Assembly (NCBI RefSeq): GCF_900095135.1
Contig: NZ_LT605205.1
Coordinates: 2,604,001 to 2,668,000 of the forward strand
Source of the DNA: Proteiniphilum saccharofermentans
GTDB lineage: Bacteria; Bacteroidota; Bacteroidia; Bacteroidales; Dysgonomonadaceae
Length of the DNA stretch: 64,000 nt
Direction: 5' to 3'
Below, piece after piece: positions 18,503 to 26,508 of this stretch. How positions within the stretch are numbered: position 1 is the first letter of the stretch; each line of letters starts with the position of its first letter. The translations under genes and the position numbers were made by a program. A model generated the notes under the pieces. It was not told the DNA's origin, did not search any database, and saw only the letters and a list, made by a program, of their open reading frames with translations.

Positions 18503-19417
18503 ATGAAGGAACAAGAAAGAGGAACAGCAAAAGAGCAGAAACAAATCAACCCCGTCACAGACTGGATCATCCGCATTTTAAAAGGTGCCCTGGTCGGGAT
18601 CGGATTTATTCTTCCGGGCTTATCGGGAGGAGTATTGGCTGTTATCTTCGGCATCTATGACCAGTTAATCCGTTTTCTTGCCAACATAAGGCGGAATTTC
18701 CTGAAAAATGCACTTTACTTCCTTCCTGTGGCGATCGGTGCCGCCATCGGCATTGTCCTCTTTGCTGTGGTAGTAGAAAAAGCATTTGGTAAATATGCTG
18801 CACTGTTTGTCTCTCTCTTTGTGGGATTTGTAGCCGGCACTTTTCCTTCTCTTTACAAAACAGCCGGGAAAGAAGGAAGAAAATCATCGGATATAGGCAT
18901 TCTTATTGTTACCACCATCGCCATCTTCGCGCTGATGCTAGTCGGCGGGCAACAACTTACCGAAGTAACTCCCAACCTTATGGTATGGCTCGGATCAGGG
19001 CTGTTGATGGGATTGGGGCTGATCGTGCCGGGAATGAGCCCATCCAACTTCCTGATCTATTTCGGGCTTTACGACAAGATGGCTATTGGCATCAAGGATT
19101 TCGATTTCGGCGTCATTATTCCGCTGATCATCGGGTTTATTATCTGCGTGCTGCTTTTTGCCAAACTGGCTGCCTGGCTTTTCAAGAAATATTACTCCGG
19201 CATGTACCATTTCATTCTGGGAATGGTAGTCGGTTCTTCATTGGCTATTTTCCCTACCGTAGTCTTTCCCGCATTCTCTGCCGATCAACTTGCCACGGCC
19301 GGGTTAACTTTTTGGGGAGCGCTGCTTATGAGCTTGTTGCTTTTCATAGCAGGTACCATCGCCTCCTGGCTTTTCAGTAAAGTGGAAGAGAAATATCCGC
19401 GGGAAGAAATGTTTTAG
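18503..19417 (+). CDS. DUF368 membrane protein (possible polyprenyl-phosphate transporter)
   Basis: A 304-residue integral membrane protein with about eight to nine helices. It shows the two internally repeated DUF368 signatures GIGFILPGLSGGVLAVIFGIYD and GLGLIVPGMSPSNFLIYFGLYD, each a re-entrant-like Pro-Gly-x-Ser loop. Some DUF368 proteins have been described as undecaprenyl-phosphate flippases (PopT type); whether that holds here is inference. The N-terminal 25 residues are charged and cytoplasmic. It is convergent with the small gene at 19425. Confidence 0.83.
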   Translation: MKEQERGTAKEQKQINPVTDWIIRILKGALVGIGFILPGLSGGVLAVIFGIYDQLIRFLANIRRNFLKNALYFLPVAIGAAIGIVLFAVVVEKAFGKYAALFVSLFVGFVAGTFPSLYKTAGKEGRKSSDIGILIVTTIAIFALMLVGGQQLTEVTPNLMVWLGSGLLMGLGLIVPGMSPSNFLIYFGLYDKMAIGIKDFDFGVIIPLIIGFIICVLLFAKLAAWLFKKYYSGMYHFILGMVVGSSLAIFPTVVFPAFSADQLATAGLTFWGALLMSLLLFIAGTIASWLFSKVEEKYPREEMF

Positions 19418-19424
19418 ACAAGTT

Positions 19425-19835
19425 TTACTCCTCCCCGGCGATCCTGATCCTTGGGTTCCGGTCTTTCAATTCTGCCATCAGGACATCTATATCCGCTTTA
19501 TTTACCCTCAGCACTTCAAAACCTCGTACCTTATCAATACGAAGCTGGTTTTTCTTTATCTTTTGCAAACCAACGATATCACCTATAGCTATTCTTCTGT
19601 TCTTCGAGAACAATTTCAATCCAAAACGGATTTCCAGAAAATTCAAGTCAGTAACGACATACTCCTTTATGGTGGTCGACAGGATAAAAACAATGGCAAA
19701 AGTAAAGTAGATAGCATCCATCCAGATCCTCTCGCCATTCCTGAATCGGTAAACGACTACACCTAACAGGAAGAGCGAAACAATGCCCCAGAAAAAATTT
19801 CCCAGCCCGTTGTCTGCTTTATATTTTTTTTCCAC
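19425..19835 (-). CDS. Small membrane protein with PH-like domain
   Basis: A 136-residue protein with two N-terminal helices (FFWGIVSLFLLGVVVYRF and AIYFTFAIVFILSTTI) followed by a soluble part of about 80 residues rich in beta-strand signal (KEYVVTDLNFLEIRFGLKLFSKNRRIAIGDIVGLQKIKK). This resembles bacterial PH-like membrane proteins in fold and layout. The function is unknown. It ends in EE a few bases from the DUF368 stop, so the two genes converge with almost no gap. Assignment of the PH-like fold is moderate at best. Confidence 0.65.
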   Translation of the reverse strand: MEKKYKADNGLGNFFWGIVSLFLLGVVVYRFRNGERIWMDAIYFTFAIVFILSTTIKEYVVTDLNFLEIRFGLKLFSKNRRIAIGDIVGLQKIKKNQLRIDKVRGFEVLRVNKADIDVLMAELKDRNPRIRIAGEE

Positions 19836-20156
19836 AACCCTTGAGTTAAATTGATACTAATCCAAAATAGATTGGTTTGCTTCTGCGCCCAATACTTTAC
19901 AAATATATTCTACAAAAATACACTTATTTCTGAAAAATGGGTTAATAAATGAAAAAAACAGGAGAATAGATTAATAAGACTTTTTTATCGACGAAATCGG
20001 TTTTTATAAGGACAAACTCCACAAGAACATCTATACGCCACTGAATATATGACATTTAAATAGAACAAAAAGATATTTTTCCTTTAAACTTTTGCTTACC
20101 TTCGGTGGTCATAAGTGCAGATCATGTTTTTATTCACTTTTTAAAATGTATGTATT
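19836..20156. other. Intergenic spacer without recognisable gene
   Basis: An AT-rich divergent spacer of about 320 bases between the PH-like gene and the DUF4890 gene. It should hold promoters for both, but I see no clean TAnnTTTG box; TACCTTCG near 20097 is a weak candidate for the rightward gene. No RNA gene or repeat was seen. Confidence 0.5.
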
Positions 20157-20609
20157 ATGAAGAAGATTGTATTCATGGCATTGCTTGCCATATTTACCTT
20201 GAGCTTTACCCTTGAAGCTCAAGATGACACAAGAGGTAGAAGGGATAACAGGCAGGATGTCCGCACCGGAATGCGATGGAGTGCAAAAGAACGTGCCGAC
20301 AACATGGAAAAGCAATTGGGACTGACTGCTGACGAGAAAGCGAAAGTGCAGGCTTTATTTGAACAACAGGATGCCAAACGGGCTGAGCAGGTTGCCGAAC
20401 AGAGGGCCAAGAGAGATGAGCAGATGCAGGATCGCGCCAAACGCCGCGAAGAGATGCAGGCATTACGTGAAAAAGAGGTGGCCGAAAACGATGCCGAACT
20501 GGAAGCAATTATCGGAAAAGAAAAAATGGAACAGTGGAAGCAATATCGGGCCGACCGCCAAAAAGAGATGCGTAGCTCAAATCGTGCCGGGAGGCGCAGT
20601 CCGCGTTGA
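20157..20609 (+). CDS. Secreted DUF4890-type helical protein
   Basis: A 150-residue protein with a signal peptide (MKKIVFMALLAIFTLSFTLEAQ). The mature part is almost wholly charged alpha helix, with Arg, Lys, Glu and Gln in heptad-like runs (AEQVAEQRAKRDEQMQDRAKRREEM), and it contains LGLTADEKAKVQALFEQQ and EAIIGKEKMEQWKQY. This resembles Bacteroidota DUF4890 and is reminiscent of Spy/CpxP-like periplasmic helical proteins. A chaperone or stress-sensing role would be inference. A strong terminator follows. Confidence 0.78.
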   Translation: MKKIVFMALLAIFTLSFTLEAQDDTRGRRDNRQDVRTGMRWSAKERADNMEKQLGLTADEKAKVQALFEQQDAKRAEQVAEQRAKRDEQMQDRAKRREEMQALREKEVAENDAELEAIIGKEKMEQWKQYRADRQKEMRSSNRAGRRSPR

Positions 20610-20679
20610 ATAAATAGTAATTCCAACTAAAGACGGGACTTTTAGAAATTTGAATTAATAAACTACGGGTAAAACTGAC

Positions 20680-20709
20680 AAGCCGCCTCTCAAAACGGGG
20701 GCGGCTTTT
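20680..20709 (+). terminator. Rho-independent terminator after the DUF4890 gene
   Basis: Eight-bp stem AAGCCGCC / GGCGGCTT (20680-20687 with 20700-20707), loop of 12, followed by TTTT. It lies between convergent genes and should stop rightward transcription. Confidence 0.8.
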
Positions 20710-20714
20710 CTATA

Positions 20715-21542
20715 TCAGTAATATTTCCGGTAAATCCGCTTAAATGCCGATGTTGTCTTAAACCGGTCAAGCCAGCTATTCAGGCTGTCCAGCAGTACGG
20801 GAGAGTCTTTTCTTACTGACCACGATTCCAGTTGCGTAAAACTGATATCGGTCTCAATATCTATCTCCGGCAACACCTTTGCCAGTTGTATGGCCATTTT
20901 CTCATCGCACACCGTGAAGTCTATATCACCCGAAGCTACCATCATCACCAACTGCTCCGTTTCATAGGTGGGATCTTCTACAATAAAAATCGTATCCCCT
21001 ATCTCATGGGAAAGATTGTTCAGGCGTAGGATCACAGGGGAATCATTTGCCACGCGAATGGTTTTTCCCGCCAGGTCGAGATGCTGCCGTATAGGCTCCA
21101 CACTGTCGTTATATTCTTGCTTCCGTTGTACCAGCACCTGCTTGTTCAGCGTAATAGGATTGGTGAAGGCAAAAGTATCTTTCAATTGTATATTGACCGG
21201 GATATTACGGGCAACCAGATCATATCGTATCGTCAGCAAACCCTCCAGGTTTTCATCGAGGCTGTTCTCAAGAAAGAGATTCACCTTGATCCCCCACTCT
21301 TTCTCAAGCGCGAGGATCATCTCCCGTTGAAAACCCTGCAGCGAATCACCCGAAGCATAGAGGCCGATACTATTGTAATCGGTCACTACGTTCAATTCTC
21401 CCGAAGAGATTATCTCATTATAATCGCGCGGGGCCATAAAAGTGTTGCGGGAACCTTTCATACTGGTCCTGAGCAGTATCATTGCCACTATAGCGACTAT
21501 CAGCAAAAGGAGATAGAGATATAAACGTTTTCTGTTCTGCAA
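20715..21542 (-). CDS. Periplasmic solute-binding protein, SBP family 3 (MltF-like N-domain)
   Basis: A 275-residue protein with one N-terminal helix (YLYLLLLIVAIVAMILL) that looks like a membrane anchor. It then has a type II periplasmic binding fold: GELNVVTDYNSIGLYASGDSLQGFQREM, the domain-crossing AGKTIRVANDSP, and a C-terminal NSWLDRFKTTSAFKRIYRKYY. It resembles the amino-acid-binding-like domain of MltF but lacks the lytic transglycosylase domain. No ABC permease or ATPase is nearby, so a sensing or cell-wall-associated role is as likely as uptake. It starts 11 bases after the porin stop and is probably cotranscribed with it. Confidence 0.78.
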   Translation of the reverse strand: MQNRKRLYLYLLLLIVAIVAMILLRTSMKGSRNTFMAPRDYNEIISSGELNVVTDYNSIGLYASGDSLQGFQREMILALEKEWGIKVNLFLENSLDENLEGLLTIRYDLVARNIPVNIQLKDTFAFTNPITLNKQVLVQRKQEYNDSVEPIRQHLDLAGKTIRVANDSPVILRLNNLSHEIGDTIFIVEDPTYETEQLVMMVASGDIDFTVCDEKMAIQLAKVLPEIDIETDISFTQLESWSVRKDSPVLLDSLNSWLDRFKTTSAFKRIYRKYY

Positions 21543-21553
21543 GCTGGAAAGAT

Positions 21554-23659
21554 TTAATTATGTAAATTCACTGAAACTCCAAGTCTGATGATAGCAGGAT
21601 TGACCGGATAACCCGGCAATGAAAAATATTCTTTCGGGTTCATGAATTGTGAGGCCACATTATAGTACATCACGTAAAAACGGGTCTGCTTCAAATGCAT
21701 ATTGGCATAGACAGTAGCGATAGGATAATTTCCGATCTCTTTTTTACGCTGATTGTAAAACTGCAACAAAGCCGGCTCATAACCAGGGACATAATAGTTT
21801 GTATGATAGTGTGCATCCACTCCCAGTTGTAAGGTGAGTTCGTTCACAATCTTCGTTTTAAGATACATATTGGAGTAAACACTGAGCTTAGGTACAGGGA
21901 TCACTTCCTGATTGCTCGAAGTCTGGTAGACCACCTGGTTATCCCAGTTAAATATGCCAAAGCGCAGGTTCTGGTCTACACGTACGGTCAATAATTGTAT
22001 GTTGCCGCTCTCCTGGGCTATTTGTCTCTCACTGTTGTAATAAATGAAGTTCTGCAGGTTCTCCACTCCTGCGCTCACCGTAGTATTTGTAAACGGTATA
22101 TGCAGTTTTCCTCCGGCATAGACCCTGCGGATATCACCAAAATCATGATCCCATCGGAAATATTTTGAGTAATAGTTTTCTTCCAGATATTTAGGCTTCA
22201 AATTTTTGATGTATGCATGCGCCGAAAGGGTTGTCCGCTTTCCGGCAATATCAAAACCTGTCTCCACATCACCGATTGCCCTGAATTCACCCAGATTTGC
22301 TCCAAATACTCCGAGATCGGCCCGGATATTAAACAAGAGATTATCTCCCTGCTGTTTATTCAATACACCTCCCAGGGTAACAGCACTTTCGCGGTGCTGC
22401 ATCATGCCGGGACGCAGACTGTCCCTTAAGGAATAGTTGCGCAGCTCATGCTCCAAGAAGGCTGTCAGTCCAAACTTAACCCATTCTTTGAATCCTTCCC
22501 TCAAACTGAGTGACACACTGTTTTTTATTGATATGAACCGGATACTGTCATCCACTGCTCCTTCATAGAACCGGTTGGGGTAGAACTGGTCTATACGGTG
22601 CATGTCCACACCATCCACATTCACATAGGCGGTATCATATGAAAGGAAACGCCGGTGTTGCTGGGTATATTGCGATGCAAAACCTATGCTTGCCACAGGG
22701 ACAAACTGTCCCTGTCCCTTGTGCAACGAATCGCCCGGTGCATCCATATAACCCAGGTTATACCTGCCCGATAAGAAAAAACGATTATTACGTAATGAAT
22801 TCCAGGTGTTAGTAAATTTAACCGGAATATCCCTCGAGGTGAAACTCTGTTGGATAGAATCCGGATGGGTTATGAAACGCTCATCTGTTATTCCTCCGTT
22901 CTCTGCATTCTTCAGAGAACCAAGATTCATGAAAGCATGCGCTTCAATCCTGTCGGAAAGGTAATTTCCAAAGAGGGAAAAGTTATTATGTTTTACAGCT
23001 TGTGAGTTATAATAACCTCGTGTATTGATCAAATCGGCGTCCAGTCCCACATTCAGGCTTTTCCCGAAATTAGAGGTCAATCGTGCTTCAAACCGTTCTT
23101 CTCTGGTCTGTTTAGGAACGGCACGGTTATAACTTAACCTGGAATAAGGTACACGTGTATTGACGAACAATACCTCTTCCGGATCTTTCAGGTAGAGATA
23201 ATAAGCATTGTTGAATACAAAGTGCTCGGTCTCCGGCCTGTCGACAAATATTTTAGAGAATGCCGGAGATCCCAGTGTTGCCAGAAATCCCATCGCGACC
23301 GATTGTCCGTCGGGAAGGATAGTCTGTTGATAATTGTGGAGTAATGTATCTGAAACGGCAGGCAAGCGGTTACCGGTACGTGCATCTAACTTCCAGATGG
23401 TCATTCGTGCCAGTCGGCGAAGTGAATCGGCTTCCGCACCATGGTCATTCAACAGGTGATCAATATGCGATCTACTCCCGGCTGATACAGAATCATTGTC
23501 GGGTTCAATATCCTGGGGTATCTGCCTGGGAAGTAAATCCAATGAATCGGGATTGGTGGTGATCTGCGATGAATCGGGCAGGATAATACGCGCCTGCGGA
23601 TATGCAGTCCCCACACAAAGGACACATGCCAAAAGAGATATGAACAGCTTTTCTTTCAT
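21554..23659 (-). CDS. Putative outer-membrane porin of Bacteroidota
   Basis: About 701 residues. It has a signal peptide (MKEKLFISLLACVLCVGTAYPQ), a Pro/Asp-rich linker of about 100 residues, then a long region of alternating amphipathic strands (for example RFEARLTSNFGKSLNVGLDADLINTRGYYN) ending in GVSVNLHN, as expected of a beta-barrel. The pattern and length match the PF14121-type 'putative porin' family. The frame is open to 23719, but the ATG at 23659 begins the signal peptide. The solute is unknown. It is upstream partner of the solute-binding protein gene and is divergent from the his leader. Confidence 0.8.
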   Translation of the reverse strand: MKEKLFISLLACVLCVGTAYPQARIILPDSSQITTNPDSLDLLPRQIPQDIEPDNDSVSAGSRSHIDHLLNDHGAEADSLRRLARMTIWKLDARTGNRLPAVSDTLLHNYQQTILPDGQSVAMGFLATLGSPAFSKIFVDRPETEHFVFNNAYYLYLKDPEEVLFVNTRVPYSRLSYNRAVPKQTREERFEARLTSNFGKSLNVGLDADLINTRGYYNSQAVKHNNFSLFGNYLSDRIEAHAFMNLGSLKNAENGGITDERFITHPDSIQQSFTSRDIPVKFTNTWNSLRNNRFFLSGRYNLGYMDAPGDSLHKGQGQFVPVASIGFASQYTQQHRRFLSYDTAYVNVDGVDMHRIDQFYPNRFYEGAVDDSIRFISIKNSVSLSLREGFKEWVKFGLTAFLEHELRNYSLRDSLRPGMMQHRESAVTLGGVLNKQQGDNLLFNIRADLGVFGANLGEFRAIGDVETGFDIAGKRTTLSAHAYIKNLKPKYLEENYYSKYFRWDHDFGDIRRVYAGGKLHIPFTNTTVSAGVENLQNFIYYNSERQIAQESGNIQLLTVRVDQNLRFGIFNWDNQVVYQTSSNQEVIPVPKLSVYSNMYLKTKIVNELTLQLGVDAHYHTNYYVPGYEPALLQFYNQRKKEIGNYPIATVYANMHLKQTRFYVMYYNVASQFMNPKEYFSLPGYPVNPAIIRLGVSVNLHN

Positions 23660-23881
23660 CGGATGCAAATCTACATAAAAATCGCCATACACAGATAACC
23701 AGCACGGCTTTTCTCTCATTTTTGAGAATTTTTAAAAGTGGAAAATTATTTCTACCTCTGAAAATATGAATACTGCTGGCTATTATTGTTACCTTGCATT
23801 CTCTGATAAGAGGCTGAAATCAATGGCGGGAATAGAATCCGAAAAAATATCTCTTTTATGAGTTGTTTTAAATAATTTCAT

Positions 23882-23889
23882 TATCTTTG
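23882..23889 (+). promoter_or_regulatory. Promoter -7 box of the histidine operon
   Basis: TATCTTTG matches TAnnTTTG and lies 19 bases before the leader-peptide ATG. A TTG at 23863-23865 may be the -33 element, though the 16-base gap is shorter than usual. Confidence 0.7.
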
Positions 23890-23908
23890 CGGCATCAAAA
23901 TAACAAAA

Positions 23909-23965
23909 ATGAAAGCAAACCTGTTCCACCATCATCATTTTCACACTTGCAATCAGGCGAGTTGA
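23909..23965 (+). CDS. hisL: Histidine operon leader peptide
   Basis: An 18-codon reading frame giving MKANLFHHHHFHTCNQAS, then TGA. Five of the six codons at 23927-23944 are His (CAC CAT CAT CAT TTT CAC). It is placed between a promoter box and a terminator upstream of hisG. This is the classic signature of ribosome-mediated attenuation: shortage of charged His-tRNA stalls the ribosome in the His run. The stop codon overlaps the segment that forms the antiterminator, which sets the switch. The frame is too short for ordinary gene finders. Confidence 0.92.
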   Translation: MKANLFHHHHFHTCNQAS

Positions 23966-24014
23966 GGTTGGTATGTACGAACAGAAGAAAACATATATGC
24001 ACAAACCCGTCTGA
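23953..24014 (+). promoter_or_regulatory. Antiterminator of the his attenuator
   Basis: TCAGGCGAGTT (23953-23963) is nearly the same as the 3' arm of the terminator, TCAGGCGGGTT (24021-24031). It can therefore pair with the terminator 5' arm AACCCGTCTGA (24004-24014) in 10 of 11 positions. Pairing of 23953-23963 excludes the terminator. A ribosome stalled at the His codons leaves this segment free; a ribosome at the stop codon (23963-23965) covers it. Confidence 0.85.
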
Positions 24015-24035
24015 AGAAACTCAGGCGGGTTTTTT
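24004..24035 (+). terminator. his attenuator terminator
   Basis: Eleven-bp stem AACCCGTCTGA / TCAGGCGGGTT with loop AGAAAC and one G-U pair, followed by six T. It lies 52 bases upstream of the hisG ATG. Confidence 0.92.
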
Positions 24036-24087
24036 GTTTAATATCATCCCCGGAATATCCGGTACGATTGAATAAAGTGGATAAAAA

Positions 24088-24945
24088 ATGGAAAAAATTA
24101 AAATCGCTATTCAAAAAAGCGGACGACTAAGCGAGAAATCCCTTGACCTGCTCACGGAATGCGGTATCAATGTCTCCAACGGCAACCGCAAACTGAAAAC
24201 CGATGCACATAACTTTCCCATGGAGATACTCTTCCTGCGCGACGATGATATCCCGCAATATGTTGAACAGGGAGTGGCCGACATCGGTATCCTGGGGCAA
24301 AACGAGGTATGGGAAAAGGAAAAGGATGTAGTAGAGATAGAAAAACTGGGGTTTGGGAACTGCCGTCTTTCACTTGCGATTCCGAAAGATGAGATATACA
24401 CGGGACTGGATTACTTTAACGGAAAACGCATAGCGACCAGCTATCCAAAAATCCTGAAAAAGTTTTTCAGGGAGAAAGGAAGGGACGTGAAGATAGAGGA
24501 ATTGGGAGGAAGCGTGGAAATTGCGACGGGGATCGGTCTGGCTGATGCAATCTTCGATATAGTAAGTACCGGAAGTACTCTCATCATGAACGGATTGAAG
24601 GAAGCGGAAGCCATCATCAAAAGCCAGGCAGTGCTGATCGGCAACAAAAACCTATCGACAGCCAAAACCGAACTGCTGGAGCGATTGTTATTCCGTATAA
24701 AGGCTTATAAAAACGGACAGGGAAAAAAATATGTATTGCTCAACGCACCCAACGAGATTATCCCCGACATTGTGAGATTATTACCCGGTATGCGTTCCCC
24801 CAGTATCCTTCCGCTGGCCGACAAAGGATGGAGCAGTGTTCACTCAGTAATTCATGACGACGATTTCTGGGAAATCATCGACGAATTGAAACGCTTAGGC
24901 GCCGAAGGAATCCTCGTAGTCCCCATCGAGAAGATGATCCTGTAA
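24088..24945 (+). CDS. hisG: ATP phosphoribosyltransferase, long form
   Basis: First enzyme of histidine synthesis, joining ATP and PRPP. The 285-residue length is the long, hexameric form with its own C-terminal ACT-like regulatory domain (about 205-285), so no HisZ is needed. It begins KIAIQKSGRLSEKSLDLL, has DIGILGQNEV, and the PRPP-binding loop is DAIFDIVSTGSTLIMNGL. Feedback inhibition by histidine is expected from the C-terminal domain, on top of the transcription attenuator upstream. First gene of an eight-gene operon in the order hisG-D-C-B-H-A-F-I. Confidence 0.96.
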   Translation: MEKIKIAIQKSGRLSEKSLDLLTECGINVSNGNRKLKTDAHNFPMEILFLRDDDIPQYVEQGVADIGILGQNEVWEKEKDVVEIEKLGFGNCRLSLAIPKDEIYTGLDYFNGKRIATSYPKILKKFFREKGRDVKIEELGGSVEIATGIGLADAIFDIVSTGSTLIMNGLKEAEAIIKSQAVLIGNKNLSTAKTELLERLLFRIKAYKNGQGKKYVLLNAPNEIIPDIVRLLPGMRSPSILPLADKGWSSVHSVIHDDDFWEIIDELKRLGAEGILVVPIEKMIL

Positions 24946-24953
24946 TAATTTCA

Positions 24954-24995
24954 GATTCAAGATTTCAGATTCAAGATTCAAGATTCAAGATTTCA
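24954..24995 (+). repeat. Heptamer tandem repeat in the hisG-hisD spacer
   Basis: Six consecutive 7-bp units, GATTCAA or GATTTCA, start nine bases after the hisG stop. The spacer before hisD is 114 bases, long for an operon. Confidence 0.9.
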
Positions 24996-25059
24996 GGAAT
25001 CAGGACTTCTTCTCTTCCAAGTTCAATCGTTAAATCAACAAATCAGTTATATCAGTTAT

Positions 25060-26508
25060 ATGAAAACGATTTCAAACCCTTCGCAAAGCAAACAAAAAAA
25101 GCTGGCCGAACGCCCTATGATCAGGCAGCGGAAGCTGATGACCACGGTGGAAAGAATATTCTATAACATCCACCGTAAAGGCGATAAAGCGGTACTTACT
25201 TACAGCCGTCAGTTCGACTGGCCGGCACAGGAGAGGCTGGAAGTAGACCGTGAGACAATTGAAAAGGCAGCAGGATTGGTATCCGAAAGGTTAAAACAGG
25301 CCATTGAACTGGCACGAAAAAATATAGAATCCTTCCATCGTTCTCAACAGGAAGAGATACGTAAAGTGGAGACCGCTCCCGGTGTAGTCTGCTGGCGCGA
25401 GTCGCGCCCTATCACACGGATAGGTATCTACATACCCGGCGGTACCGCCCCACTCTTTTCCACGGTACTGATGCTCGCAGTACCTGCAAAAATTGCCGGA
25501 TGTAGCGAGATTGTATTATGTACACCCCCCAACGAGGAAGGGAAAATCCACCCTGCCATCCTCTATGCCGCTGCACTGACAGGGGTGACGAAAATATTCG
25601 CTGTAGGAGGGATCCAGGCCATCGGGGCAATGGCTTTCGGTACGGAAAGTATTCCAAAGGTTGATAAAATATTCGGCCCGGGTAACCAGTATGTGATGGC
25701 CGCCAAACGCTCCGCGCAATATTACGGTACCGCTATCGACATGCCGGCAGGGCCAAGCGAGCTTCTGGTGATTGCTGATGACACTTCCAATCCGGTATTC
25801 GTAGCGGCTGACCTGTTGTCACAAGCCGAACATGGACCCGACAGCCAGGTAATTCTGCTTTCCGACAATAAAAAGGTGATCAAAGCGGTCAATAAAGAAC
25901 TGGACCTCCAACTGGAAGGTCTACCCCGGAAAGAGATCGCGGCGCAGGCGCTCAAAAACAGCAAGGCGATTCTTTTCGATGATCTGGAGGAATGCGTCGA
26001 TTTCAGCAATTTCTACGCTCCGGAACATCTTATCCTGGCTACCGAAAACCCGGTACTGTTGAGCCGGAGAGTCACTACTGCCGGTTCCATTTTCCTCGGA
26101 CATTATAGTTGTGAAAGTGCGGGCGATTACGCCAGCGGCACCAACCATACCCTCCCTACAAGTGGACATGCTGCGGCCTATAGTGGTGTATCACTCGACA
26201 GTTTCGTCAAAAAGATCACCTTCCAACAACTTACCGAGGAGGGAGTGATCAGTATCGGTAATGCAGTGGAGATCATGGCCGAAGAGGAACAACTTATCGC
26301 ACACAAGAATGCCATGACGCTCCGTCTGGGAGCGGTAAAGGCAAGGCAAATAGCGATGACAGGTTACACGCAGGAGCAGGTACAAAATCAGGAACAAGAA
26401 CAACAAATACAACAAGGGGAATCTCAAGCATCATCACAAACAGAGCGGCACGATGCAGATGAGTTACCTCAAACAGAACAACAAGATGACGAAAATGGAG
26501 AATTTTGA
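25060..26508 (+). CDS. hisD: Histidinol dehydrogenase with Gln/Glu-rich tail
   Basis: Zinc enzyme for the last two steps, histidinol to histidine with two NAD. Visible family blocks are RIGIYIPGGTAPLFSTVLMLAVPAKIAG, VGGIQAIGAMAFGT, KIFGPGNQYVMAAKR, GPSELLVIAD, LLSQAEHGPDSQ and the C-terminal metal and active-site region YAPEHL and GDYASGTNHTLPT. The enzyme should end near residue 435, after RQIAMTGYTQEQ. A tail of about 45 residues follows, rich in Gln, Glu, Ser and Asp and not part of the family. The tail region overlaps the start of hisC, so it may be a read-through of a lost stop codon. Confidence 0.95.
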   Translation: MKTISNPSQSKQKKLAERPMIRQRKLMTTVERIFYNIHRKGDKAVLTYSRQFDWPAQERLEVDRETIEKAAGLVSERLKQAIELARKNIESFHRSQQEEIRKVETAPGVVCWRESRPITRIGIYIPGGTAPLFSTVLMLAVPAKIAGCSEIVLCTPPNEEGKIHPAILYAAALTGVTKIFAVGGIQAIGAMAFGTESIPKVDKIFGPGNQYVMAAKRSAQYYGTAIDMPAGPSELLVIADDTSNPVFVAADLLSQAEHGPDSQVILLSDNKKVIKAVNKELDLQLEGLPRKEIAAQALKNSKAILFDDLEECVDFSNFYAPEHLILATENPVLLSRRVTTAGSIFLGHYSCESAGDYASGTNHTLPTSGHAAAYSGVSLDSFVKKITFQQLTEEGVISIGNAVEIMAEEEQLIAHKNAMTLRLGAVKARQIAMTGYTQEQVQNQEQEQQIQQGESQASSQTERHDADELPQTEQQDDENGEF

